From NCBI RefSeq assembly GCF_024199945.1, contig NZ_JANADP010000001.1, positions 4,588,001 through 4,652,000 of the forward strand: 64,000 nucleotides of DNA. Direction: 5' to 3'. Positions 24,719 through 32,396 of this stretch are shown here, in pieces. The stretch's first letter is position 1, and every line of letters starts with the position of its first letter. The position numbers and the translations under genes were made by a program. The notes beneath the pieces are model-generated. The model did no database searches. It was not told where the DNA came from and saw nothing but the letters and a program-made list of their open reading frames with translations. The stretch is from Bradyrhizobium sp. CCGUVB4N. Lineage in GTDB: Bacteria > Pseudomonadota > Alphaproteobacteria > Rhizobiales > Xanthobacteraceae.

Positions 24719-24978
24719 GGCAGGTCCGCACTGTATTTGCCACGACATCGAGGATTATGGGGTCGCCTGAGTTCGCGCTCGGTCTTGAAGAGGCACGGAA
24801 GGGCGTCCCATTCGATTGGCGCAGTGGCGCCGACAACGGCACAGCGTGGAACTACGAACGAGGCCGATTATTCGGGCACATTGCGCCGCTCGATATGCCG
24901 CTTCGTATCGGCGCCAAACTGAATCCTAGAGCAGTCGCACTGTGCAACTCGGCTTTCCGTAGGAGCCTCATGCTATGA
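24715..24978 (+). CDS. Hypothetical island protein in DUF3102 operon
   Basis: 87 residues, start overlapping the previous stop (ATGA). SPEFALGLEEARKGVPFDW, WNYERGRLFGHIAPLDMPLR and LNPRAVALCNSAFRR: a compact protein with no named family. The short WxYxRGRxFA-like stretch is a pattern I associate with small phage-region proteins in this order, from memory only. Its stop overlaps the start of the DUF3102 gene. Confidence 0.5.
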   Translation: MRQVRTVFATTSRIMGSPEFALGLEEARKGVPFDWRSGADNGTAWNYERGRLFGHIAPLDMPLRIGAKLNPRAVALCNSAFRRSLML

Positions 24979-25805
24979 GCGAACGCAACGTGAGACCCCT
25001 CGATAAGATCGCCGATGACATCGCTAGGTTGGAGCGCAAAAGCATCTTCGATATCGGTGATCTCCTGCTCGAAGCACGGGCGCAGTGTGAGCGGGGCGAA
25101 TGGATCGTTTTTTTGGAGCAACTCGGATGGAGCTGGGACTCTGCTCACCGATATGCCGCTGTGGCTGAGCTGGCAGCGAAATTCCGCAATTTGCGGAATT
25201 TGAAGCTCCCAGCGACGATCCTCTACGACCTTGCCTATCGCGAGAAGGACGTTGATCTTCCCTCAATCGTCGATGAGCTGGCCAAGCATGCCAGTAAACG
25301 GCCAATGACGATCGTTGACGCTAAGCGCGTCATCCGGGTCGGCATTGGTCGGTATCGTTTCGGCGACTATCCAGACGCTACGCTCGCTCAGCTCGCGGGA
25401 GAGGAGCTGGACCATGTGCCCTGGTCCGAAAAAGCAATTAACGCGTTGAAAGAGCGCAAACCCGAGACCGACGAGAGTGCGAGTGCGATCATCAACGAAG
25501 TTCGGGACGAGTACATACAACAACTCAAAGCGCGCGTCGTTGAAGACGACGCCGAGGTTGACGCGATCCTTGACGGTGCCCCGCCAGATTTACCGCCGCC
25601 GCCGACACCATCCGAACCGCAAAGGCTGGAGGCCAGCACGGCTTGGGCAGAGGCCCCATTGTTTGCCCATGCCGTGACGGACTTGCGCGAGCTGCGAGCA
25701 AAGCCGATTGCGCGGTTTGTCGGCATGTTCTCTCCGGCTGAGTTAGGCGAGGTCGCGGATTTCCTAATGGCGGTCGCCTCGGCGACGAAAGCGGAGGCGG
25801 CCTGA
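24975..25805 (+). CDS. DUF3102-family phage protein
   Basis: 276 residues. The N-terminal third is DUF3102-like: IADDIARLERKSIFDIGDLL, EARAQCERGEWIVFLEQLGW and SAHRYAAVAELAAKFRNLRN. The middle is charged, the C-terminal part has a Pro-rich linker (PPDLPPPPTPSEP) and two helical stretches. DUF3102 proteins occur in phages and plasmids and are suspected of DNA-related roles. The codons for KFRNLRNLK form a perfect DNA palindrome at 25179-25201. The gene is joined to both neighbours by ATGA overlaps. Confidence 0.75.
   Translation: MSERNVRPLDKIADDIARLERKSIFDIGDLLLEARAQCERGEWIVFLEQLGWSWDSAHRYAAVAELAAKFRNLRNLKLPATILYDLAYREKDVDLPSIVDELAKHASKRPMTIVDAKRVIRVGIGRYRFGDYPDATLAQLAGEELDHVPWSEKAINALKERKPETDESASAIINEVRDEYIQQLKARVVEDDAEVDAILDGAPPDLPPPPTPSEPQRLEASTAWAEAPLFAHAVTDLRELRAKPIARFVGMFSPAELGEVADFLMAVASATKAEAA
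25179..25201. repeat. Perfect 23-base palindrome inside the DUF3102 gene
   Basis: AAATTCCGCAA (25179-25189), one base, TTGCGGAATTT (25191-25201). It encodes KFRNLRNLK. Confidence 0.9.
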
Positions 25806-26026
25806 TGAATTGGAAGCTGTTTACGAGCGACGCCAATGTCGCGCCCCCGGCTGTCGGGCATACTCACCATAAGACGAGAGAGGAAGCCCTGCGTGCTGCC
25901 CGCAACATCACGGCGACACGGGTGCAGGTCTTGTACATCGAGGGGCCGAGCAAGGAGCGCATCGAGGCCGACGAGATCGCGCGATGGCCCCTTGACGACG
26001 AGGTCGGGCCAGATGAAGCCGGCTAG
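25805..26026 (+). CDS. Hypothetical small island protein, end of DUF3102 operon
   Basis: 73 residues; start overlaps the DUF3102 stop (ATGA). THHKTREEALRAARNITATR with VQVLYIEGPSKERIEADEIA is a small alpha/beta protein with an acidic tail. No family recognised. It is the last gene of this operon; 150 bases without a gene separate it from the convergent coaD-like gene. Confidence 0.5.
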   Translation: MNWKLFTSDANVAPPAVGHTHHKTREEALRAARNITATRVQVLYIEGPSKERIEADEIARWPLDDEVGPDEAG

Positions 26027-26175
26027 GCGAGTTCGGTTTGGAGCTGGGGCAGCGCGCGGTTCAGCGCGTTCGTGATGACGTCCGCTCATTGCTCAAAAGC
26101 GGCCGAAGGAACCGGGAGCCGACATGTCCGTGATGGGCCACTTGTGCCGTTTGGACACCTCCTTTCCGAGAGCGA

Positions 26176-26670
26176 TCACTTCGCAAACCTGATCCTGAGA
26201 CGTGAGGCCACAAGCTCCGGAACAAAATGGGAGACGTCGCCGCCCATTCCCGCGATCTGCCGCACCAAGGTTGCTTTGATGGGGCGCATTATCGGCGAAG
26301 CTGGGAGAAATACGGTCTTTACCCCTGGCATCATAGTTTCGTTCATCCCCGCCATCTGCATCTCGTAGTCGAGATCGGAGCCGTCCCGTAAGCCGCGGAT
26401 CAGGATCGAGGCGTGAACGCGTTTCGCCGTGGTCACCACCAGATCATCGTAGGTTATGCAGTCAATCTCACAGCCAACTTGAGCCGCCACTGGCAGGATC
26501 ACAGCCTGCACCATCTCGATCCGCTCATCGCTCGGAAATAGTGGCTTCTTGCCGGGATTGATGCCGATAGCCACAACTAGTCGATCAACCAATGCCGCGG
26601 CCCGGCGGATCACGTCGAGGTGCCCATTGGTCACCGGGTCGAACGTCCCCGGGTAGAGCGCAATCCGCAT
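26176..26670 (-). CDS. coaD: Phosphopantetheine adenylyltransferase-like protein inside the island
   Basis: 164 residues from ATG 26670. CoaD makes dephospho-CoA from 4'-phosphopantetheine and ATP. Visible are the nucleotidyltransferase motif YPGTFDPVTNGHLDV (T14xGH17), the Lys region GINPGKKPLFP, the RGLR motif (ILIRGLRDGSDLDYEMQM) and GGDVSHFVP near the end. The usual ISSS/T-x-VR motif is altered to IKATLVRQ, so activity may differ. Length is normal. The gene sits alone on the minus strand between phage-type operons, where a core coenzyme A gene is unexpected; the host should have another copy outside this window. Confidence 0.85.
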   Translation of the reverse strand: MRIALYPGTFDPVTNGHLDVIRRAAALVDRLVVAIGINPGKKPLFPSDERIEMVQAVILPVAAQVGCEIDCITYDDLVVTTAKRVHASILIRGLRDGSDLDYEMQMAGMNETMMPGVKTVFLPASPIMRPIKATLVRQIAGMGGDVSHFVPELVASRLRIRFAK

Positions 26671-26717
26671 CCTGCTCTCCTCTACACCACACATCTGCTA
26701 CCTTAAAACACGTCCAC

Positions 26718-26730
26718 CCAACCTATATCA
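26718..26730 (-). promoter_or_regulatory. 13-base element upstream of the coaD-like gene
   Basis: CCAACCTATATCA, identical to 20284-20296. On the minus strand it lies 48 bases before the coaD-like ATG and could contain its -10 region. Confidence 0.4.
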
Positions 26731-26870
26731 TGCGCTGTGGCTCGCTATCATGCTAGGGGCGCCCATGAGTTGCGGGCATTTCCATTGCGGAGGGTGCGGT
26801 CGCATTGCCCCCGGAAAGCGGACATCGCCCATGGCGCCCCCCACCTTGCCAGATGCGGCCTACCACGCCG

Positions 26871-27173
26871 TCAGGTGCCCTCGATCACGACCGCAATCGT
26901 CCCCGACGCTGAATAGAGATAGATCGAGTTCATCGGGATGACATCGTCCCAGACCCAGCTCCCGCCTTGACCGCCCGGCGATGTCGCAGGATCAAGGCTC
27001 GCACCAAGTCCGGGGCCTTTCGGCGATGTCGAGAACCCGATGGTAAGCGGGCCGCCTGTGCCGACATTCTGAACCGAGAGATAGCTGCGGTACTGTCCGA
27101 TTGGCAGCACGAACTGCGGGACCGAGGAAGCCAGCGTCACGGTCTTGGTGAAGAAGTTCAGAGGATTGGGCAT
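26871..27173 (-). CDS. Short phage-type structural-like protein
   Basis: 100 residues. FFTKTVTLASSVPQFVLPIG, SYLSVQNVGTGGPLTIGFS and DDVIPMNSIYLYSASGTIAV: an all-beta, Ser/Gly/Thr-rich protein of the type seen among phage head-decoration or fibre proteins. No named family recognised. It ends a minus-strand cluster in which the upstream starts overlap the preceding stops; its own start lies inside the 35-codon frame at 27158-27265. Confidence 0.5.
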   Translation of the reverse strand: MPNPLNFFTKTVTLASSVPQFVLPIGQYRSYLSVQNVGTGGPLTIGFSTSPKGPGLGASLDPATSPGGQGGSWVWDDVIPMNSIYLYSASGTIAVVIEGT

Positions 27174-27265
27174 GTCGAGTGCTCCTCGGTCAGCCCACCC
27201 TGACCAGAGCGATGCCGCCTACGCAGGTTCATGACGCGATCAAGTCGGGCGGCAATGTCGTTCAT
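27158..27265 (-). CDS. 35-residue coupled reading frame
   Basis: ATG 27265 overlaps the stop of the upstream gene (ATGA). The product begins NDIAARLDRVMNLRRRHRSG and ends with the stop at 27160-27158, inside the start of the next gene. It contains a short amphipathic, Arg-rich helix. It may be a real small protein or a device to carry ribosomes to the next gene. Confidence 0.4.
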   Translation of the reverse strand: MNDIAARLDRVMNLRRRHRSGQGGLTEEHSTCPIL

Positions 27266-27906
27266 GCCACGGCCTCGACTTGATCGGATTTAGGGGCCGC
27301 CGCAACGCGCCGGTTGGGCTGCGGTCGTGGCCGCTCCTCGAAGAACTCCAGAAGAGCGGTGCGGTCCGGAAGGACGCGCTCCAAGATCAGTGTTGCTCGA
27401 ACGCAGACATCCCTGACCTCGGCCGTTTCGATCAGGGCGTCGCGGGTTCGCCGGACCAGCGCTTGGCTATACGTGAGCCGCCCATGGCGATCGTCCCGGA
27501 CTGGAGGTCTCACGCGGATCGGTGGCCGCTCTGGCCGCTCTGGCCGCGCCAGGCTCCTCTGCCAATGCTTCAAAACCGCGCCCGGCGAATTCCAAGCGAG
27601 CCGACGCCCGGACGACAAGTCCGCGCGCCAGCGCATGATGTCGGGCAAGGAGTCGATCATGCGCAGCGCCGAGCTGCGCTCTCGAAACGGGACGTCAGCG
27701 AAGCCATTCAGCGCCAGCCAGTCTTTGATGGCGGCTTGATACTTCGGACCGAATGGTTGGTTCACGCCTGCGACCTTGAACGCCTCGGCCCTGCCGACAG
27801 CGAAGGCCTTGCCGAGCGAGACCCAGAGATCGAAGTCGCGATGGCGATTGCGGAGCTGATTCCATGCCTCGCGCCCGGCTGAGATCGTTTCGATGTCCCC
27901 CATCAT
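27262..27906 (-). CDS. Hypothetical phage-region protein
   Basis: 214 residues. The N-terminal part (TISAGREAWNQLRNRHRDFD, LWVSLGKAFAVGRAEAF, YQAAIKDWLALNGFADVPFR and RSSALRMIDSLPDIMRWRAD) resembles small phage regulatory proteins in which a helical module precedes a basic C terminus (RPERPERPPIRVRPPVRDDR). I cannot give a function. Its start overlaps the preceding stop by ATGA, and its own stop overlaps the start of the 35-codon frame. Confidence 0.55.
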   Translation of the reverse strand: MMGDIETISAGREAWNQLRNRHRDFDLWVSLGKAFAVGRAEAFKVAGVNQPFGPKYQAAIKDWLALNGFADVPFRERSSALRMIDSLPDIMRWRADLSSGRRLAWNSPGAVLKHWQRSLARPERPERPPIRVRPPVRDDRHGRLTYSQALVRRTRDALIETAEVRDVCVRATLILERVLPDRTALLEFFEERPRPQPNRRVAAAPKSDQVEAVA

Positions 27907-28253
27907 CCGATACCCGCTTGAACTGAGACGAGAGTGACGCTGGCGCCAGCGCTCGACTGCGAATTGAGATTCATCCGGTATCCGGCGATCGGGGCATTGA
28001 TCGGCGCGGTCACCGTGCTGCCCAAACGGAACATCGCGTTCGAGCTGCCGGTGAAGATCGTGAACGGTGTCGGCGCCGATGAGACCGGCGACTTGTACGT
28101 GCCGCTCGGGTCTTCGAGGCAGACGTCAATGGAGTAGGAGGAGCCCCCAGTCGACAGGATCGCGAAGCTCATTTCTTGCGGCGTCGCGTGCCAGTTCACG
28201 ATCTGCCAAGGCGATGATCCACTTGAGGAAAGGGTCACGTAACGAGGCTGCAT
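27903..28253 (-). CDS. Short phage-type structural-like protein
   Basis: 116 residues. RYVTLSSSGSSPWQIVNWHA, SYSIDVCLEDPSGTYKSPV, PFTIFTGSSNAMFRLGSTV and SQSSAGASVTLVSVQAGIG: rich in Ser, Thr and Gly, predicted all-beta, like small phage virion proteins. It is the first gene of the minus-strand cluster and diverges from the plus-strand virion-type cluster across an AT-rich gap of 121 bases. Confidence 0.5.
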   Translation of the reverse strand: MQPRYVTLSSSGSSPWQIVNWHATPQEMSFAILSTGGSSYSIDVCLEDPSGTYKSPVSSAPTPFTIFTGSSNAMFRLGSTVTAPINAPIAGYRMNLNSQSSAGASVTLVSVQAGIG

Positions 28254-28309
28254 TTTATTAAGCTCACCTGACGCTATTTGCTCAGATCAACTGACCATTA
28301 CTTAGTCGA

Positions 28310-28338
28310 TTGAAATGATTACTCTATTTCGATAGTAT
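28310..28338 (+). promoter_or_regulatory. Predicted promoter of the plus-strand virion-type cluster
   Basis: TTGAAA (28310-28315), 17-base spacer, TAGTAT (28333-28338), about 37 bases upstream of the first ATG, in the most AT-rich stretch of the island. A minus-strand promoter for the divergent cluster must also be in this gap. Confidence 0.6.
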
Positions 28339-28374
28339 CCCGACAGTATTCCGAACACAACGGGAGGCTTTTCG

Positions 28375-28566
28375 ATGATGTTCTGGACCGATCTCGATCG
28401 CGCTTACGATGAAGTTCACGACGCGCGCGCCGCCGTCGATAAGGCGCAGCGCGACTATTCCAAAGGCGGCAGCGCCAACGCGGTCAACTCCGCAAATCGC
28501 CGGCTTGCCGATGCGCATGATCGCCTTCGCGAGATCAATGGCGGGCGCGTTCGCGATACGCGCTGA
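28375..28566 (+). CDS. Small helical island protein
   Basis: 63 residues from ATG 28375, with GGGAGGC upstream (a second ATG follows at once). DRAYDEVHDARAAVDKAQRD and NAVNSANRRLADAHDRLREI form two amphipathic helices, likely a helical hairpin or coiled coil. First gene after the predicted promoter at 28310-28338. Function unknown. Confidence 0.5.
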   Translation: MMFWTDLDRAYDEVHDARAAVDKAQRDYSKGGSANAVNSANRRLADAHDRLREINGGRVRDTR

Positions 28567-28635
28567 CAGGAGATTGGCGGGAGAGCGTCGGGAAGTTGTC
28601 CGGTGCTCTTCCCCCGTAACGCAGGGATATTCACC

Positions 28636-28839
28636 ATGCCAAGGCCCCGACGCTTTCCCGTCATGTTCGAGTTCTACGGCCCCGAAGAGCATGAGGCCGC
28701 ATTCGATGCGTTGGCGGCAAGCGGTCTATTCACCAAATCCGATCTCTATCGCATGGCATTCGATCAATTCCTGCGACAGCAGGGATTGCTCCCGGCGCGC
28801 AAGCTGAACAATGGGAACGCCCATGCCAGCGCAGCCTAA
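28636..28839 (+). CDS. Small predicted DNA-binding-like protein
   Basis: 67 residues from ATG 28636; an upstream GTG (28603) would add 11. RRFPVMFEFYGPEEHEAAFD and SGLFTKSDLYRMAFDQFLRQ have the strand-helix-helix outline of ribbon-helix-helix proteins, though weakly. Its end overlaps the start of the large virion-type gene by 29 bases. Confidence 0.45.
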   Translation: MPRPRRFPVMFEFYGPEEHEAAFDALAASGLFTKSDLYRMAFDQFLRQQGLLPARKLNNGNAHASAA

Positions 28840-30541
28840 CGCCAACGTCTTCGACCAGTTCGACCCCGACGCCTACCTCAAGAGCACGTCGGGGTTTGAT
28901 CCTGATGCGTATCTCAGGAGCCAGCCAACGCCCCCCAAGAACGCGTTCGATCAATTTGATCCGCCCACTGCCAAGGCGGGCGATTGGGATGTTGTGAGCA
29001 CCAAGCCGGTCGGTGATTGGGACGTCGTCCATCAAGGCTCGCCTCAACCAATGTCCTGGTCCGAGGTCGGATCGCAGGCGCTGCGCAACACGCCCTCCAG
29101 CGCTGTGCAGTTCGGCAGCGACATCTTGCAGCCGTTCATCCATCCGATTGATACGGCGTCAAATCTCAAAAACCTCGGCCTCGGCATCCTCGACAAGGTC
29201 GGGATCGGCTCCGGCGAGCACGCGCAATATGCCGACGCTGTCGGCAAGTTCTATGCGGACCGCTATGGCGGCGTGGAGAACGTCAAGCGCGCCCTCGCTA
29301 ACGATCCAGTTGGCGTGCTCGGCGATCTATCCATGCTCCTGACTGGCGGCGAGAGCGCGCTCGCTCGCGCTCCCGGCATCGTCGGCAAGGCCGGCGAGAT
29401 CGCAGGCGCTGCCGGCCGAGCCGTTGACCCGCTCCGTGCCGCTGCGGGCGCCGGGAAGGCCATCGCCAAGGGCGCGGGATATGTCGGAGCCGAAGGCCTT
29501 GGTCTGACGACCGGCGCCGGCAGCGAGCCGATCAGGATCGCCGCGCGCTCCGGCTATGAAGGCGGCGAGGCCGGCAACGCGTTCCGCGAGAACATGCGCG
29601 GCCTAGCCCCGATAGAGGACGCGGTCGAGGACGCCCGGAAGGCTGTCGGCCAGATGCGGCAGGAGCGCGGTAACGCGTACCGGACGGCTATGCAGGACAT
29701 CGGCATGGACCAGAAGGTCTTGAACTTCGACGAGATCGACGACGCCCTGCGGCAGGCTGGCGGCGTGAAGACGTTCAAGGGGCGGGACCTCGCGCCGAGC
29801 ACGGCGAACATCCGCCATCAGCTCGCCGACGTGGTCGATGAGTGGCGCGCGCTGGACCCGGCCGAGTTTCACACGGCCGAAGGGCTCGACGCATTGAAAC
29901 AGCGGATTGGCGACGTCCGGGACACGACGCAATACGGGACGCCAGAGCGGCTTGTGGCGGATCGCGTCTATCAGGGGGTTCGCCGCACAATCGTCGCCCA
30001 GGCGCCGGATTACGCCAAGGCGATGAACGCCTATCAGGAAGCGAGCAACCTCATCAAGGAGATGGAGAAGACGCTTTCGATCAATCCCAAGGCCTCGGTC
30101 GATACCACGCTGCGCAAGCTGCAATCGGTGCTTCGCGACAACGTCACGACGGCCTATGGCCGCCGCGCCGAGTTGGCGGATTATCTCGTCAATGCTGGCG
30201 CGCCGCGCCTGATGGAGAAGCTTGCCGGTCAGGCTCTCGGCTCTTGGACGCCTCGCGGATGGGGCCGCCTTGTCGCTACGGAGCTGCCTGCAATGGCTGC
30301 TGGTGCGATTGGAGCCGGGACAGCGGGCGCAGGCGTCGGCGCATTGGCGACGCTGCCGGCGATGTCTCCGCGCCTTGTCGGCGAGATCGCACATGGCGCC
30401 GGCCGAGCGGCGAGACAGGCCGAGCGATTTTCGCCGCCGCTCTCTTTCCTGCCGCGTCCGGCGCGGCAGATCGGACGGCTACCCCCGAGCAACGAGCAAT
30501 TCGATCCCGATGCGTATCTGCGGCAATCGGCCAACCAGTAA
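28811..30541 (+). CDS. Large internal-virion-like phage protein with repeated FDPDAYL motif
   Basis: 576 residues (ATG 28811; ATG 28823 also possible). FDPDAYL occurs at residues 17-23 and 29-35 and again at the extreme C terminus (564-570); a related FDQFDPP is at 46-52 and GDWDVV occurs twice nearby. The centre has Ala/Gly-rich hydrophobic stretches (about 185-225 and 490-520) and long charged helices (about 255-470). No enzyme motif was seen. Size, amphipathic layout and tags recall ejected internal virion proteins of podoviruses, but this is by analogy. It is the main gene of the plus-strand cluster. Confidence 0.6.
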   Translation: MGTPMPAQPNANVFDQFDPDAYLKSTSGFDPDAYLRSQPTPPKNAFDQFDPPTAKAGDWDVVSTKPVGDWDVVHQGSPQPMSWSEVGSQALRNTPSSAVQFGSDILQPFIHPIDTASNLKNLGLGILDKVGIGSGEHAQYADAVGKFYADRYGGVENVKRALANDPVGVLGDLSMLLTGGESALARAPGIVGKAGEIAGAAGRAVDPLRAAAGAGKAIAKGAGYVGAEGLGLTTGAGSEPIRIAARSGYEGGEAGNAFRENMRGLAPIEDAVEDARKAVGQMRQERGNAYRTAMQDIGMDQKVLNFDEIDDALRQAGGVKTFKGRDLAPSTANIRHQLADVVDEWRALDPAEFHTAEGLDALKQRIGDVRDTTQYGTPERLVADRVYQGVRRTIVAQAPDYAKAMNAYQEASNLIKEMEKTLSINPKASVDTTLRKLQSVLRDNVTTAYGRRAELADYLVNAGAPRLMEKLAGQALGSWTPRGWGRLVATELPAMAAGAIGAGTAGAGVGALATLPAMSPRLVGEIAHGAGRAARQAERFSPPLSFLPRPARQIGRLPPSNEQFDPDAYLRQSANQ

Positions 30542-30553
30542 AGGAGTCTCTAC

Positions 30554-30931
30554 ATGTCTGATCTTCGAGAAGTCCATCAGCGCAGCCTTCGCGGCTACGA
30601 GTACGCAATGCAAGAATGCAACATGAACTTCCAACAGGCCCGTCTTCGGAACGATATGGAGGCCATGGTTGAGGCCTCGCAACAGATCGCGAATCTCAGG
30701 GTCGGCATGAACGAGCTGAACAACATGGCTCGCGAAGCCTATGCGGCTGCGCCGCGCGACATGAACCGTTTCGGTCTGAGCAAGGACGAGGTTGAGGTTG
30801 CGAACAGCCATCCGGACTCGTCGATGACGCCGGATCAGAAGCAGGAGCTGTATCTGCGGAACAAGCAGAAGTATCAGCACATGCGCATGACCGGCGAGTA
30901 TCGCGACGATCAGGGCATGGTGCGGAGGTAA
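30554..30931 (+). CDS. Small virion-cluster protein with QKxxLYLxN module
   Basis: 125 residues, with AAGGAG upstream of ATG 30554. The N-terminal half is a long helix (HQRSLRGYEYAMQECNMNFQ). The C-terminal part (about 74-116, GLSKDEVEVANSHPDSSMT then DQKQELYLRNKQKYQHMRM) is clearly related to the end of the protein at 31536-32393. Function unknown. Confidence 0.6.
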   Translation: MSDLREVHQRSLRGYEYAMQECNMNFQQARLRNDMEAMVEASQQIANLRVGMNELNNMAREAYAAAPRDMNRFGLSKDEVEVANSHPDSSMTPDQKQELYLRNKQKYQHMRMTGEYRDDQGMVRR

Positions 30932-30933
30932 TC

Positions 30934-31185
30934 ATGTTTGGCAGGACCACGAACGACCTCAGCGAGACGCTGATGAAGATGCAAGACGAGGCAAGAATCG
31001 CCTGCAAGCATAACCAGACCGAAATGGCTCGGAAAATGGCCGCTTGGATGAAAGAGGATCGGCGCTTCGATTCCATCCCTGACAAGGTGAAGCTTGCCAA
31101 GGAAGCAATGGATGCGCGCTCTCGCGGGCGCGTTCTGAATCTGACAGAGCCGTACCGACCGCAAGCGGGCGGCGTGAGCGTTTAG
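30934..31185 (+). CDS. Small virion-cluster protein, unknown
   Basis: 83 residues, CGGAGGT upstream of ATG 30934. NDLSETLMKMQDEARIACKH then NQTEMARKMAAWMKEDRRFD is helical and basic, with a short Pro/Gly tail. No family recognised. Confidence 0.55.
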   Translation: MFGRTTNDLSETLMKMQDEARIACKHNQTEMARKMAAWMKEDRRFDSIPDKVKLAKEAMDARSRGRVLNLTEPYRPQAGGVSV

Positions 31186-31196
31186 GAGATCAACAG

Positions 31197-31532
31197 ATGT
31201 CGAGACTAGATCGTCTTCGCGAATATTCCCGTCCGACCCGCCGCGAGAATTGGGATGGCGAGTCTTGCGACAAGGCCAACCTGGATCGCTGGAGCCAGCG
31301 AGCAACTGAGAATTCCAAGGTCGCTCCCAGAGCCCGGGGCGGCGCCATGCGCTTGCCGGACACAGACAGCGATGGTCGCGGCGGCAAGATCACGGCCGGT
31401 GCCGAGAGCGGCGTCGGCCGCCTCCAGAAGGCGGCTCATGCCGACAAGGATGCGCGCGCCGCAGCCAAGGCGGACACCAATCACGCCTCGTCAGAGTCGG
31501 ATTATTTGGCGAGCATTCGGCGACAGGCGTAA
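31197..31532 (+). CDS. Small basic virion-cluster protein, unknown
   Basis: 111 residues, TAGGAGA upstream of ATG 31197. Highly charged and low in hydrophobic residues (SRLDRLREYSRPTRRENWDG, AHADKDARAAAKADTN), likely disordered. No family recognised. Confidence 0.55.
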   Translation: MSRLDRLREYSRPTRRENWDGESCDKANLDRWSQRATENSKVAPRARGGAMRLPDTDSDGRGGKITAGAESGVGRLQKAAHADKDARAAAKADTNHASSESDYLASIRRQA

Positions 31533-31535
31533 CCA

Positions 31536-32393
31536 ATGGCGTCACGGCGCAGGTACAAAATCCAGGAATATCGCGACGGCGGCGCCGTCCCGCTCACTTC
31601 TGGAGGTGCGATTCCAGAAGTGGTCGAGCATCCCGAGGTAGTAGTGAACGCGGACGAACCGTCGCTGCCTCCTCGGGATGCTGACGATCCAATCCAGAAG
31701 GCATTGGATGGCCAGCTTCGCGCCGAGAAATTGCAGCGGCAGGCGCATCATGAACAGCAGGCGTCGCCGGCCGAACGGCATATTGACGGGCTGCGCATTT
31801 CCGACGCCAAGAAGCAATGGCTCCGGCAGAATCCGATGATGCTGCAAAACGAACATGCCGAGATCGTGAATCGCGCCCATGACGCAGCGATTAAGCACGG
31901 CATTCCCGACGACAGCCCGGCCATGTTCGAGTTTCTTGGCTCGACCGTTGCGCAGGAAATGGTGGCCAGGCGCGAACGCCTCGCCGAGGCCGCGCGCGCT
32001 GCCACCATGGCTCAGGCCGCACGGCCTGAATTGAGCGTTGAGCAGCACGCCCAGCGGCTGGCCGATGAAGCATCAGCCATCGGTGACGCCTACCACGCCA
32101 GGATGTCAGCGCCGGAAGTGCTGGCGTCGCAGCCTCAACCACAACCAGCGCAGCGCGCGCAAAGGTCAATGCCTATGACTGCCCCCGTTTCCCGAGATGT
32201 GCCCAGCGCCAGCGGGCACAGACTGACGCAGCTAGACAAGACGCTGTCGCCGGAGGAACGCGCTATCGCGCGCAACTCCTTCACCGACCCGAACATGTCG
32301 AATGCGCAGAAAGAGCATCTCTACTTGCAGAACCGCACCAAGCTGCAACGCCTCCGGCAGGAAGGCCTGTATCCCCAGAGAGAGCGAGGCTGA
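31536..32393 (+). CDS. Virion-cluster protein sharing a C-terminal module with 30554-30931
   Basis: 285 residues from ATG 31536. The N terminus begins ASRRRYKIQEYRDGGAVPL followed by an acidic linker; the centre is helical (KKQWLRQNPMMLQNEHAEIV); a Gln/Pro-rich linker precedes the C-terminal module (237-279: LSPEERAIARNSF, then NAQKEHLYLQNRTKLQRLRQ and EGLY). The module suggests a shared binding partner. It overlaps nothing but is only 3 bases from each neighbour. Confidence 0.6.
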   Translation: MASRRRYKIQEYRDGGAVPLTSGGAIPEVVEHPEVVVNADEPSLPPRDADDPIQKALDGQLRAEKLQRQAHHEQQASPAERHIDGLRISDAKKQWLRQNPMMLQNEHAEIVNRAHDAAIKHGIPDDSPAMFEFLGSTVAQEMVARRERLAEAARAATMAQAARPELSVEQHAQRLADEASAIGDAYHARMSAPEVLASQPQPQPAQRAQRSMPMTAPVSRDVPSASGHRLTQLDKTLSPEERAIARNSFTDPNMSNAQKEHLYLQNRTKLQRLRQEGLYPQRERG

Positions 32394-32396
32394 ACC

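Noticed and set aside
26072..26368. Plus-strand frame over the coaD-like gene
   Set aside because: Antisense to conserved CoaD motifs.
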